Notes: a model not told the origin generated them from the letters alone. Positions 1-8,221 are shown, counted from the first letter of the stretch. The stretch is 21,997 nt of DNA from QHWK01 sp035315685 (GCA_035315685.1 DATFXR010000150.1:1-21997); one strand, 5' to 3'. Translations and numbers: made by a program.

Positions 1-1
1 C

Positions 2-2551
2 GGAGCCAACCTCATCGACGTCAACATGGACGAAGGCATGCTCGATTCCGAGAAGGCGATGACCGACTTCCTCAACTACATCGCCACGGAACCCGAGATC
101 GCGCGCCTGCCGATCGTGATCGACAGCTCGAAGTGGTCGGTGATTCTCGCCGGCCTGAAATGCGTCCAGGGCAAGCCGGTCGTCAACTCCATCAGCCTGA
201 AGGAAGGTGAATCCGACTTTCTCGCGAAGGCCGCCGTGGTGAAGCGCTATGGCGCCGGCGTCGTCGTCATGGCCTTCGACGAGCAGGGGCAGGCCGATAC
301 GATCGAGCGGAAGGTTGCGATCTGCCAGCGCGCCTACACGCTGCTGACCGGGCGCGCGGGCATCGATCCCTCGGACATCATCTTCGATCCGAACATCCTC
401 GCGATTGCGACCGGGCTCGAGGAGCACAACGCGTATGCCATCAACTTCATCGAGGCGACGCGGATCATCAAGTCGACCTGTCCCGGCGTGAAGGTGAGCG
501 GCGGCGTCAGCAATCTGTCGTTCTCCTTCCGCGGCAACGACGTCGTCCGCGAGGCGATCCACTCGGCGTTCCTCTATCACGCGATCAAGGCCGGCATGGA
601 CATGGGCATCGTCAACGCCGGCCAGCTGGTCGTGTACGAGGACATCCCGGCGGATCTGCTCACCCACGTCGAGGACATCATCTTCAACCGACGGCCTGAC
701 GCGACCGAGCGAATGGTCGAGTTCGCGGCGACCGTCAAGGGCGGCGCGACCAAGCGCGAGCGGGATCTCGCATGGCGCGAGACGCCGGTGGAAGCGCGGC
801 TCTCGCACGCGCTGGTGCACGGCGTGATCGACTTCATCGACGCCGACGTCGAGGAGGCGAGGCTGAAGTACGCACGGCCGCTCGAGATCATCGAGGGCCC
901 GCTGATGGACGGCATGAAGATCGTCGGAGAGCTGTTTGGCGCCGGCAAGATGTTTCTGCCGCAGGTCGTGAAGTCGGCGCGGGCGATGAAGAAGGCGGTC
1001 GCCTACCTCGAGCCGTTCATGGAACGGGAAAGGCAGGAAGGGCAGGAAGGGCGGGAGGGGCAGGAGCGGCAAGAACGGCAAGCGCGTCGAGCCGCCAAAG
1101 GGAGAATCGTGCTCGCGACCGTGAAAGGCGACGTTCACGACATCGGCAAGAACATCGTCGGCGTCGTGCTGGGTTGCAACAACTACGACGTGATCGATCT
1201 CGGCGTCATGGTGCCGGCGGACAAGATCCTTCGGATCGCAATCGAGCAGCACGCCGATCTCGTCGGACTCAGCGGGTTGATTACGCCGTCGCTCGACGAG
1301 ATGGTGTTCGTGGCCAGAGAGATGACGCGCCGTGGCATGCGGCTGCCGTTGTTGATTGGCGGCGCGACGACAAGCCGCCAGCACACGGCGGTGAGAATCG
1401 CTCCGGAGTACGACGAGGCGACGGTGCACGTGCTCGACGCGTCGCGGGTCGTGGACGTCGTGTCGAGCCTGCTGAGCGACGATCGACGCGGCGCCTTCAC
1501 GCAGGACAACCGCGACCTGCAGCAGCGCCTGCGCGATCAGCACGGCGCCCGCAAGGAGCGTCCGCTGCTCGCGTACGAGGCGGCGGTCGCCAACCGGCCG
1601 CGGATCGACTGGTCTCGCGAGATGTTGCCGAAACCGCCGTTCATCGGGCGCCGCGTGCTCGCTGACGTCCCCCTGGGCGATATCGTGCCGTTCATCGACT
1701 GGACGTTTTTCTTCGCCGCGTGGGAGTTGAAGGGCCGCTTCCCGGCGATTCTCGACCATCCGGAGTACGGCCGCGCGGCGCGCGACCTGTACGCGAACGC
1801 GCACGCGCTCCTCGATCGCATCGTCGCCGACGGACTGTTGACCGCGAGCGGCGTCTACGGCTTCTGGCCGGCTGCGAGCGAAGACGACGACATCGTCGTC
1901 TACAGCGACGCTGCACATCGTGGAGAGCTGGCGCGCTTCAGCATGCTGCGCCAGCAGGAGGCGATGCCGTCAGGGCAGCCGAATCTGTCGCTGGCCGACT
2001 TCGTTGCGCCGCGCGGCGCGGCCGGCGAGGGCCGCACCGATTATCTCGGCGCCTTTGCCGTGACCGCGGGTCTTGGCGCGGACGACCTCGCGCGCCGGTT
2101 CGAGCGCGATCACGACGACTACAACGCGATCGTCGTCAAAGCGCTCGCTGACCGCCTTGCTGAAGCATTCGCTGCATACCTGCATCAGCGTGCGCGCCTG
2201 GACCTCGGCATCGACGATGCCCGGACCACCGCCGACATGCTGCATGAATCGCATCGCGGCATCCGCCCCGCCTTCGGATATCCGGCGTGTCCGGATCACA
2301 GCGAGAAGTTCAAGCTGTTTGCGCTGCTCGGCGCCGCGGACGTCGGCATCACACTCACAGATCACGCTGCGATGACGCCGGCGGCCAGCGTCAGCGGACT
2401 CTATTTCGCGCACCGCCAGGCGCGGTACTTCACGGTCGGGCGCCTCGGTGAAGATCAGATCGCAAGCTATGCACGCCGAAAGGGCCAGTCGATCGAGCGG
2501 ATCGAGCGATGGCTGACGCCGAACCTCGCATACGAGCCGGCGCGCTGTTGA
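2..2551 (+). CDS. metH: Cobalamin-dependent methionine synthase MetH, 5'-truncated by window edge
   Basis: MetH transfers a methyl group from 5-methyltetrahydrofolate through cobalamin to homocysteine, giving methionine in the cytoplasm. The frame is open from base 2, so the N-terminal homocysteine-binding module lies outside the window; about 849 residues remain of a protein usually near 1,200. In order: the end of the pterin-binding barrel (GANLIDVNMDEGML, IDSSKW, SFSFRGND, GMDMGIVNAGQL), the cobalamin cap (IEGPLMDGMKIVGELFG, MFLPQVVKSAR), the cobalamin domain with DVHDIGKN, whose His codon at 1136-1138 is the lower axial ligand to cobalt, then LSGLITPSLDEM and LLIGGATTS. The C-terminal SAM-dependent reactivation domain has DYIGAFAV-like and RGIRPAFGYPACPDHSEK motifs and ends in RWLTPNLAYEP. 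The cap-to-cobalamin linker carries an unusual Gln/Glu/Gly/Arg insertion (see repeat at 1032-1085). Recognised by motif agreement with E. coli MetH; very sure. Confidence 0.97.
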   Translation, partial: GANLIDVNMDEGMLDSEKAMTDFLNYIATEPEIARLPIVIDSSKWSVILAGLKCVQGKPVVNSISLKEGESDFLAKAAVVKRYGAGVVVMAFDEQGQADTIERKVAICQRAYTLLTGRAGIDPSDIIFDPNILAIATGLEEHNAYAINFIEATRIIKSTCPGVKVSGGVSNLSFSFRGNDVVREAIHSAFLYHAIKAGMDMGIVNAGQLVVYEDIPADLLTHVEDIIFNRRPDATERMVEFAATVKGGATKRERDLAWRETPVEARLSHALVHGVIDFIDADVEEARLKYARPLEIIEGPLMDGMKIVGELFGAGKMFLPQVVKSARAMKKAVAYLEPFMERERQEGQEGREGQERQERQARRAAKGRIVLATVKGDVHDIGKNIVGVVLGCNNYDVIDLGVMVPADKILRIAIEQHADLVGLSGLITPSLDEMVFVAREMTRRGMRLPLLIGGATTSRQHTAVRIAPEYDEATVHVLDASRVVDVVSSLLSDDRRGAFTQDNRDLQQRLRDQHGARKERPLLAYEAAVANRPRIDWSREMLPKPPFIGRRVLADVPLGDIVPFIDWTFFFAAWELKGRFPAILDHPEYGRAARDLYANAHALLDRIVADGLLTASGVYGFWPAASEDDDIVVYSDAAHRGELARFSMLRQQEAMPSGQPNLSLADFVAPRGAAGEGRTDYLGAFAVTAGLGADDLARRFERDHDDYNAIVVKALADRLAEAFAAYLHQRARLDLGIDDARTTADMLHESHRGIRPAFGYPACPDHSEKFKLFALLGAADVGITLTDHAAMTPAASVSGLYFAHRQARYFTVGRLGEDQIASYARRKGQSIERIERWLTPNLAYEPARC
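1032..1085 (+). repeat. Six 9-base tandem units inside metH
   Basis: Six consecutive nonamers starting GGC (first two identical, GGCAGGAAG; later units diverged, e.g. GGCGGGAGG, GGCAAGAAC) lie in the metH frame. They encode a hydrophilic Q-E-G/R tripeptide repeat that lengthens the linker between the cobalamin cap and the cobalamin-binding domain by very roughly fifteen residues compared with E. coli MetH. The unit is a multiple of three, so gains and losses keep the frame. Confidence 0.85.
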
Positions 2552-2596
2552 GTTGACATCGCGAATCGCGCCCGACCCTTTCGGCGGCATCTCGCA

Positions 2597-2613
2597 CAGC
2601 CGTTAACCGGCTG
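2597..2613 (+). terminator. Possible weak terminator hairpin after metH
   Basis: CAGCCG and CGGCTG pair perfectly around the loop TTAAC, 45 bases after the metH stop. The following bases (CTTGTGTC) are not a real T-run, so an intrinsic terminator is only a guess. The remainder of the 173-base gap before the next gene shows nothing clear. Confidence 0.3.
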
Positions 2614-2724
2614 CTTGTGTCGCTGCCCCAACATCTCGGACGACTCGAATAGAACGGCTCAGCTCGAAACGATCAGCCGAGTGAGCTAAGCTGCTCTTCA
2701 CCCCCGGGGCTCTTCAATAACGTC

Positions 2725-4680
2725 ATGCGAACGAGTTCAGTCTCAGCAATCGTGTGTCTTGCTGCGGTTGTGGCGGTTGCCCCGGCGCGGGCGGCGACCA
2801 TCCCGGTTCCATCCGGCGGGGACCTCCAGCAGGCCATCAATGCGGCGCAGCCGGGCGACACGATCACCCTCGCCCCTGGCGCCGTGTACAGCGGTGCATT
2901 CACGCTTACCGCGAAGAGCGGAGACGCGCCGATCACCATCCGAACCGCAGGGGACGCTGGCCTTCCCGGTGACGGCGCGCGCATCTCGCCAGCGCACGCG
3001 CCCGCGCTGGCGGTCATTCGCCAGGCCGCCAGCTCGCCCGCCATCCAGACGGCGGCCGGCGCCCATCACTGGCGGCTGATGCTGCTCGAGATCCAGGGGA
3101 ACAGCACGAGCGACATCGTGACGCTCGGCGACGGATCGGACGCGCAGCGGACGGCCGCACAGGTCGCGCACCATCTCACGGTCGATCGCGTCTACCTGCA
3201 CGGCGATGCGTCGCGTGGACAGAAGCGCGGCATCGCGCTCAACAGCGCGTCCACCACGATCACCGGCTCGTACATCGCTGACATAAAGTCGACGGAGCAG
3301 GATTCGCAGGCGGTGGGCGGCGTGAACGGCCCCGGCCCGTACGTGATCACCAACAACTACCTCGAGGCTTCAGGCGAGAACGTGATGTTCGGGGGCGCCG
3401 ATCCATCGATTGCCGGCCTCGTACCGTCCGATATCACGATCACCGACAACCAGTTCTTCAAGCCGCCGTCATGGCGCGCTGAGAACTGGGTCGTCAAGAA
3501 TCTCTTCGAGCTGAAGAACGCGCGCCGCGTCTCGGTACTCCGCAACACGTTCGACTACAACTGGGAGGGCGGGCAGTCGGGGTACGCGATCCTCTTCACC
3601 GTCCGCAACCAGGACGGCAACTGCCCGTGGTGCCAGGTGGACCACGTCACGTTCGAGCAGAACATCGTTCGCCACGCGTCGGCCGGCGTTCAGATCCTCG
3701 GCTACGACGACGCCCATCCGAGCCAGCAGACGCAGGCGATCGTGATCCGCAACAACCTGTTTGCCGATATCGACAGCAGCAACTGGGGCGGCAACGGATA
3801 CTTCCTCGCGCTCCTTGGCGGCGCGCGCGACATCACGGTCGATCACAACACGATCATCTCCGACCACGGGGGCGGCATCGTGGGCATGGAGGGGCCGCCG
3901 GTGCTCGGTTTCACCTTCACCAACAACCTGGCGAGGCACAACGCATACGGATTCCACGGCACGGACCATGGCGTCGGCGCCGACTCGATCTCCGCGTTTC
4001 TGCCAGGCTCGGTGATCACGCGCAATGTGATGGCGGGCGGCGACGCGGCTGCCTATCCGGCCGGCAACAGCTTCCCGTCGCCGGAGCAGTTCGCGTCACA
4101 GTTCACTGGCTACCCCATCGGCGACTACCGGCTGATTTCGTCGAGCCCCTGGCGTGGCGCCGCGACGGACGGCGGGGATCTCGGCGCAGCGTTCAACGCC
4201 GACAGTTCGCCGCGTCCGGGACTGCAGCCGATCGAAGGCGAGGGCGTGATTGCCGCGATTGCGCCCTCGACCGCCTGTCCGACGCTTCAGTTCGACGTCG
4301 GCACGTATCGGGTCGCCGTCGACAGCTCGACGCAGTTCTCCGGCGGCACGTGCGCGAGCCTGACCGTCGGAACACGGATTCACGCGCGCGGTGTGGTCAC
4401 GGCGGACGGTACCGTGTCGTTGTCGCAAGTCGACATCCTGAGCGGCGGGAGCGCGAATCGTCCCGTCGAAGGCCGCGGCGTCGTGACGGCCATCCTGCCT
4501 GGATCGACCTGCGCCGCCGGCGGCGTGGTGATTGACCCCTACACGGTGACGATCGACGGTGCCACGCAATTCACATCAGGAACGTGCAATGACGTGAACG
4601 TCGGCGTGACGCTCGATGTGACCGGCTACTTCGTCAGCGACACAGCCGTTCGCGCGACGCGCATTGGCGTCGTGCGCTGA
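2725..4680 (+). CDS. Secreted right-handed parallel beta-helix protein with C-terminal DUF5666-like tandem modules
   Basis: The 651-residue product starts with a signal peptide (hydrophobic core SAIVCLAAVVAVAPARA, likely cleavage near residue 24). Residues about 25-500 look like a pectate-lyase-type parallel beta-helix: an entry segment (GGDLQQAINAAQPGDTITLAPGAVYSG) and many short rungs with N-N or N-T-I turns (ITNNYLEASGENVMFG, ITDNQFF, VIRNNLFADI, VDHNTIISDHGGG, FTNNLARHNAYGFHG). Residues about 505-651 hold two copies of a small beta module (GEGVIAAI..STACPTLQF and GRGVVTAILPGSTCAAGGV, each ending in a TQFxxGTC strand), resembling DUF5666; the assignment is from memory. The paired cysteines suit an exported protein. 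Carbohydrate binding or cleavage is plausible, but no catalytic triad can be named from sequence alone. No clear Shine-Dalgarno precedes the ATG; the signal peptide supports this start. Confidence 0.8.
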   Translation: MRTSSVSAIVCLAAVVAVAPARAATIPVPSGGDLQQAINAAQPGDTITLAPGAVYSGAFTLTAKSGDAPITIRTAGDAGLPGDGARISPAHAPALAVIRQAASSPAIQTAAGAHHWRLMLLEIQGNSTSDIVTLGDGSDAQRTAAQVAHHLTVDRVYLHGDASRGQKRGIALNSASTTITGSYIADIKSTEQDSQAVGGVNGPGPYVITNNYLEASGENVMFGGADPSIAGLVPSDITITDNQFFKPPSWRAENWVVKNLFELKNARRVSVLRNTFDYNWEGGQSGYAILFTVRNQDGNCPWCQVDHVTFEQNIVRHASAGVQILGYDDAHPSQQTQAIVIRNNLFADIDSSNWGGNGYFLALLGGARDITVDHNTIISDHGGGIVGMEGPPVLGFTFTNNLARHNAYGFHGTDHGVGADSISAFLPGSVITRNVMAGGDAAAYPAGNSFPSPEQFASQFTGYPIGDYRLISSSPWRGAATDGGDLGAAFNADSSPRPGLQPIEGEGVIAAIAPSTACPTLQFDVGTYRVAVDSSTQFSGGTCASLTVGTRIHARGVVTADGTVSLSQVDILSGGSANRPVEGRGVVTAILPGSTCAAGGVVIDPYTVTIDGATQFTSGTCNDVNVGVTLDVTGYFVSDTAVRATRIGVVR

Positions 4681-5108
4681 GGTCCGGTGCCCCCGGGGGC
4701 TGCTGGCGGAGTGGCCATGCTTCAACGCTCTCGAAACGACTTCGAGGCAGGTGCTGCGGACACGCAAAAAGCAGCAAGGTTCGCGAGATTGATCAACAGG
4801 CGGACAATTTTAACGTGCATATCAGTGACTTTATGAGACAATGACATCCTTGAAACGCATTTAGATGCTCCATATTGACACGCGTGTGTTGTGCTGGAAC
4901 AGATCGCTAGAGTCGTCGTTTTTCTAATATTTTCACCTCTTCTACAGCGATCCGGAAGGCACGATGTAACAGAACAGCACAACTCAGCCGTAGCGGCGTG
5001 TCGGACCCGTGCCGTGGAAATGATGTAAGCTTAACCGCTCACATCATTTATCATCCTGAGACGACAAATAGTCGAGATGGTCGCCGAATTGCACCGGAAC
5101 TTTGCGTC
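4681..5108. other. AT-richer non-coding stretch before the subtilase
   Basis: These 428 bases hold no convincing gene. Near the left end is a 12-base GC palindrome (GCCCCCGGGGGC, 4689-4700) that may help end transcription of the beta-helix gene. From about 4780 to 5060 the sequence is visibly richer in A and T than anything else in the window. TTGAAA (4850-4855) with TATTGA (4873-4878) at a 17-base spacing is a possible but weak promoter. A hairpin lies at 5018-5049. The stretch is probably the promoter plus a long untranslated leader for the subtilase. Confidence 0.55.
5018..5049 (+). promoter_or_regulatory. 13-base-pair hairpin or operator upstream of the subtilase
   Basis: AAATGATGTAAGC (5018-5030) and GCTCACATCATTT (5037-5049) are inverted repeats that match at 12 of 13 positions around the six-base loop TTAACC. 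It lies 60 bases before the chosen subtilase ATG. There is no T-run after it, so it looks more like an mRNA leader structure or a dimeric repressor site than a terminator. Confidence 0.6.
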
Positions 5109-7553
5109 ATGAATGGGCCTATGTGTGTCGGTTCGCACAGGCGGAAGGCCGTCTGGGGACCGAAGAGAACTCTCGCGGCAGCGGCGGTGCTGCTCACCGT
5201 CTTCGCGCAAAGCGCGATGGCGGAGGGCAACCACTCCTCCGCAGCTTATAAAGCAGCGCCGGGCCGCCCGAATTCGATCGTCAAAGCGTACAAGCTCGAT
5301 AACGAGCTGGAACATCGCGCCACCCGCAACGAACCCAACCACAAGACACGCGTCATCGTCGAGCTGGTCCCCGGTGCGAAGCTTCCCGGGGCGTTCAATT
5401 CATTCAAGCGCGGTGGCAAACTCGGCATCATCAACGGCCAGGTCGTCGACCTGCCGGATCGTCTGCTCCGTGAGCTCTCGCAACATCCGTCGGTCTTTAG
5501 AATTCACTACGACCGTCCCGCTGCGAAATTCAACTACCGTACGTCCCTGACGGTCGGCACGCGAGCGATCCGTCAGACGCTCGGCCTGACAGGCGCCGGC
5601 GTGAACGTCGCGGTCATCGATTCGGGTATCGCGGCGTGGCACGACGACCTCACGAACAACTCCACGACGCTCTATCCGTTCGGGAATCAGCGCGTGGCGG
5701 GGTTTGTCGACTTCGTCAACAGTCAGTCGCAGCCTTACGACGACAACGGCCACGGAACGCACGTCGCAGGCATCATCGCCGGCAACGGCTTCGACTCGGA
5801 TGGGCGGAAGTCTGGTGCCGCGCCCGATGCCGGGATTGTCTCGCTCAAGGTGCTCGACGCCAACGGCAACGGCACCGTGAGCAACATCATCGCGGCACTC
5901 GACTGGGTGCTCGCCAATCACGGCGCGTACAACATCCGGGTCGTCAACCTGTCGGTTGGTGCGGCGATTCACGAATCGGCCTGGACCGACCCGCTAACGC
6001 TTGCAGCCAAACGCGTTGTCGATGCCGGCATCACCGTCGTCGCTGCCGCAGGGAACTTCGGCAAGAACTCCGCTGGTCTGGCGCAGTACGGCGGCATCAA
6101 CGCACCCGGCAACGCGCCGTGGGTGCTGACAGTCGGCGCGTCGAGCACGCAGGGCAGCTCTCAGCGCACGGACGACGTCGTCGGCACCTACAGTTCCCGC
6201 GGACCCAGCTACATCGATTGGACCGCCAAACCGGACCTGGTCGCCCCCGGCACCGGCACGGTGTCGCTCGCGGCGGCCGACAGCGTGTACTACCAGACCA
6301 GGACGTCTGCGCTTCTCCCCGGTACGATTCAGACGGCGAACCTTCCGTATCTGAGTCTTACCGGTACGAGCATGTCGGCGCCGGTCGTCGCCGGCACCAT
6401 TGCATTGATGCTCCAGGCGAACCCGTCGCTCACGCCCAATGCGGTGAAGGCGATTCTGCAGTACACCGCTCAGCAGTATCCCGGCTACAACGCGCTCACA
6501 CAGGGTGCAGGGTTCCTCAACGCGGTTGGCGCCGTACGTCTCGCGCGGTTTTACGCGAGTGCGCAGCCTGGCGATCGCGTGCCCGTTCAGAAGATGTGGA
6601 GCAAGCACATCATCTGGGGCAACCATCGCCTTGGAAGCGGCGTGCTGAATGTCGCGAGCAATGCTTTCGGGGTCGGCACGACGTGGGGCGTTGCCAAGGC
6701 AGACAACGGCGACAACATCGTGTGGGGCACTGCCTGCGGCACTCCGACCTGCGACGGCGACAACATCGTCTCGGGTACGGCGGCCGGGGACAACATCGTG
6801 TGGGGAACCGCTGACGATGGCGACAACATCGTCTGGGGTACTGACGGCGGCGACAACATCGTGTGGGGTACCGATTGCGGCGGTGGCGACTGCGATGGTG
6901 TTGTCTGGGGATCGTCGGACGGCGACAACATCGTCTGGGGTACCGCTGATCCTGGCGACAACATCGTTTGGGGCACTAACGGCGCCGACAACATCGTCTG
7001 GGGCACCGCGACACCCAACAACATCGTGTGGGGTACCAACATCGTGTGGGGCACCATGGACGACGGCGACAACATCGTCTGGGGCACCGACGATGGCGAC
7101 AACATCGTCTGGGGCACCGATGCCGCCGGCGACAACATCGTCTGGGGTACCGACGATGGCGACAACATCGTGTGGGGCACCGACAGCGGCGACAACATCG
7201 TCTGGGGCACGTCCACCGACGGTGACAACATCGTGTGGGGCACCGCCGGTTCGCTCACGACAGTGTGGATGGGCAGCCCCACTGGCTTGCAGCGCCCGCT
7301 CACCGGCAACCAGGTGTTCGATCGACTCGGCGATCGGCAGCTCCTCGAGCTCCTCGAGTATGCGCCGCCACCTGTCGCGCCTGCGCCGGTGCCTGAGCCC
7401 GTGATTGATCCCCCGCCGAGCGATCCGCCGACCATCAGCCGCGGGACGCTCAGCGAACCCACTCCTCCGGTCTCTCAGCCGTCCGGCGATCCAAATGCGG
7501 CAAGTTCGACGACTTCGACGCCAACCACCGGTCGTCCTGGCGGGGGATTCTAA
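5109..7553 (+). CDS. Secreted S8 (subtilisin-like) serine protease with C-terminal NIVWGT repeats
   Basis: The product of 814 residues is an exported endopeptidase. A signal peptide (basic SHRRKAVWGPKR, then LAAAAVLLTVFAQSAMA) is followed by an I9-like propeptide region (about 45-145) and the S8 catalytic domain with Asp171 (VIDSGI), His215 (NGHGTHVAG), the AAAGN oxyanion segment and Ser421 (GTSMSAP). Residues about 535-712 are repeats of DGDNIVWGT, followed by a Pro-rich tail ending GRPGGGF with no LPXTG or PEP-CTERM sorting signal. The catalytic triad is complete, so activity is expected. The frame stays open back to a GTG at 4998, but that extension would put 37 polar residues before the signal peptide and would cross the hairpin at 5018, so I prefer ATG 5109 (ATG 5121 is also possible). 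No Shine-Dalgarno is evident. Confidence 0.92.
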   Translation: MNGPMCVGSHRRKAVWGPKRTLAAAAVLLTVFAQSAMAEGNHSSAAYKAAPGRPNSIVKAYKLDNELEHRATRNEPNHKTRVIVELVPGAKLPGAFNSFKRGGKLGIINGQVVDLPDRLLRELSQHPSVFRIHYDRPAAKFNYRTSLTVGTRAIRQTLGLTGAGVNVAVIDSGIAAWHDDLTNNSTTLYPFGNQRVAGFVDFVNSQSQPYDDNGHGTHVAGIIAGNGFDSDGRKSGAAPDAGIVSLKVLDANGNGTVSNIIAALDWVLANHGAYNIRVVNLSVGAAIHESAWTDPLTLAAKRVVDAGITVVAAAGNFGKNSAGLAQYGGINAPGNAPWVLTVGASSTQGSSQRTDDVVGTYSSRGPSYIDWTAKPDLVAPGTGTVSLAAADSVYYQTRTSALLPGTIQTANLPYLSLTGTSMSAPVVAGTIALMLQANPSLTPNAVKAILQYTAQQYPGYNALTQGAGFLNAVGAVRLARFYASAQPGDRVPVQKMWSKHIIWGNHRLGSGVLNVASNAFGVGTTWGVAKADNGDNIVWGTACGTPTCDGDNIVSGTAAGDNIVWGTADDGDNIVWGTDGGDNIVWGTDCGGGDCDGVVWGSSDGDNIVWGTADPGDNIVWGTNGADNIVWGTATPNNIVWGTNIVWGTMDDGDNIVWGTDDGDNIVWGTDAAGDNIVWGTDDGDNIVWGTDSGDNIVWGTSTDGDNIVWGTAGSLTTVWMGSPTGLQRPLTGNQVFDRLGDRQLLELLEYAPPPVAPAPVPEPVIDPPPSDPPTISRGTLSEPTPPVSQPSGDPNAASSTTSTPTTGRPGGGF
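6711..7244 (+). repeat. NIVWGT repeat array within the subtilase
   Basis: I count 15 exact copies of NIVWGT plus two decayed units (NIVSGT and GVVWGS), usually preceded by GD and spaced by 6-11 residues. A related HIIWGN stands upstream of the array and TTVWMG just after it. At DNA level the core GACAACATCGTSTGGGG recurs with mostly synonymous differences (GTC or GTG for Val), showing both shared ancestry and selection on the protein. Every unit carries one Trp and most have an acidic cluster, suggesting a repetitive beta structure that may bind metal or surface ligands; that role is inference. Confidence 0.93.
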
Positions 7554-7555
7554 AC

Positions 7556-8221
7556 GTGGAAAAGATGCCGTTTCGCCCCGAACGTGACGTCGTGACGATG
7601 CCGACGGTCTCGAACGCAGTCACCACCAGCTGGCAGCACGGGTTGCCGACGCTGAGCGGTGGCCAGGTGGTGCTGCGCGAGTTGCGCAGCTCGGATGCGG
7701 TCTCATTGCACGCGCTGTTGACCCCGGAAGAGGTCGCACGCTTCATCTCCACGCCGCCGGGCACCGTCGACGGTTTCGAGAAGTTCATCGCATGGACACA
7801 CCGCCAGCGCACGGCTGGCGCTTATGTGTGCTTCGCCGTTACGCTTCGGGGCTATGACACGGCGATTGGAATCTTCCAGGTGCGCGATCTCGGCCAGGAC
7901 TTTCAGACGGCTGAGTGGGGATTCGCTCTCGGCGCGGCGTTCTGGGGCACCGGGATCTTTCACGACGCCGCGCGTCTGGTGCTCGACTTCGTGTTCGAAT
8001 CACTCGCTGTGCACCGCCTCGAGGCGCGTGCCGCGGTTCTGAACGGGCGCGGCAACGGCGCCCTGCAGAAGCTCGGCGCCGTGCAGGAGGGCATCCTGCG
8101 GCGATCGTTCCTCTGCCGTGGGCGCTACCTCGATCAGGCGCTCTATGCGTTGCTCGCAGCCGACTGGCGGAAGATGCGTCGCCCGATGCCGGTCGGCGCG
8201 ACGTCGCTTCTCGTCCACTGA
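7556..8221 (+). CDS. GNAT-family N-acetyltransferase (RimJ/RimL-like)
   Basis: This 221-residue protein has the Acetyltransf_3 layout: an N-terminal strand with VVLRELRSSDAVSLHALL, a beta-hairpin region (FAVTLRGYDTAIGIFQVR), AEWGFALGAAFWGTGI leading into the acetyl-CoA helix, and the typical HRLEARAAVLNGRGNGALQKLGAVQEGILR end. Relatives acetylate protein N-termini, amino groups or antibiotics; the substrate here is unknown. The GTG start is only 2 bases after the subtilase stop, and a G-run (7542-7546) sits at ribosome-binding distance, so the two genes are very likely co-transcribed. ATG codons at 7565 and 7598 are alternatives, and the conserved domain begins only near residue 33, so a shorter protein is possible. 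Confidence 0.85.
   Translation: MEKMPFRPERDVVTMPTVSNAVTTSWQHGLPTLSGGQVVLRELRSSDAVSLHALLTPEEVARFISTPPGTVDGFEKFIAWTHRQRTAGAYVCFAVTLRGYDTAIGIFQVRDLGQDFQTAEWGFALGAAFWGTGIFHDAARLVLDFVFESLAVHRLEARAAVLNGRGNGALQKLGAVQEGILRRSFLCRGRYLDQALYALLAADWRKMRRPMPVGATSLLVH

Noticed and set aside
4875..4880. TTGACA as a -35 box for the subtilase
   Set aside because: No acceptable -10 hexamer occurs 16-18 bases downstream (AACAGA at 17).
4722..4982. 86-codon minus-strand ORF in the AT-richer gap
   Set aside because: No domain, no good ribosome binding site and Cys/Ser-rich composition; the hydrophobic stretch INLANLAAF is too short to call a signal or membrane segment.
4998..5108. GTG 4998 as the subtilase start
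   Set aside because: It would put 37 polar residues before a clear signal peptide and make the strong inverted repeat at 5018 coding; it cannot be fully excluded.
6711..7244. Repeat array as a CRISPR
   Set aside because: Unit spacing is short and irregular, the repeats lie in frame inside a protein gene and spacers are not unique.
6587..7462. 291-codon minus-strand ORF rich in VPQTMLSPS repeats
   Set aside because: It is the antisense shadow of the NIVWGT repeat array; its repetitiveness is inherited and it covers the 3' half of a well-supported subtilase gene.
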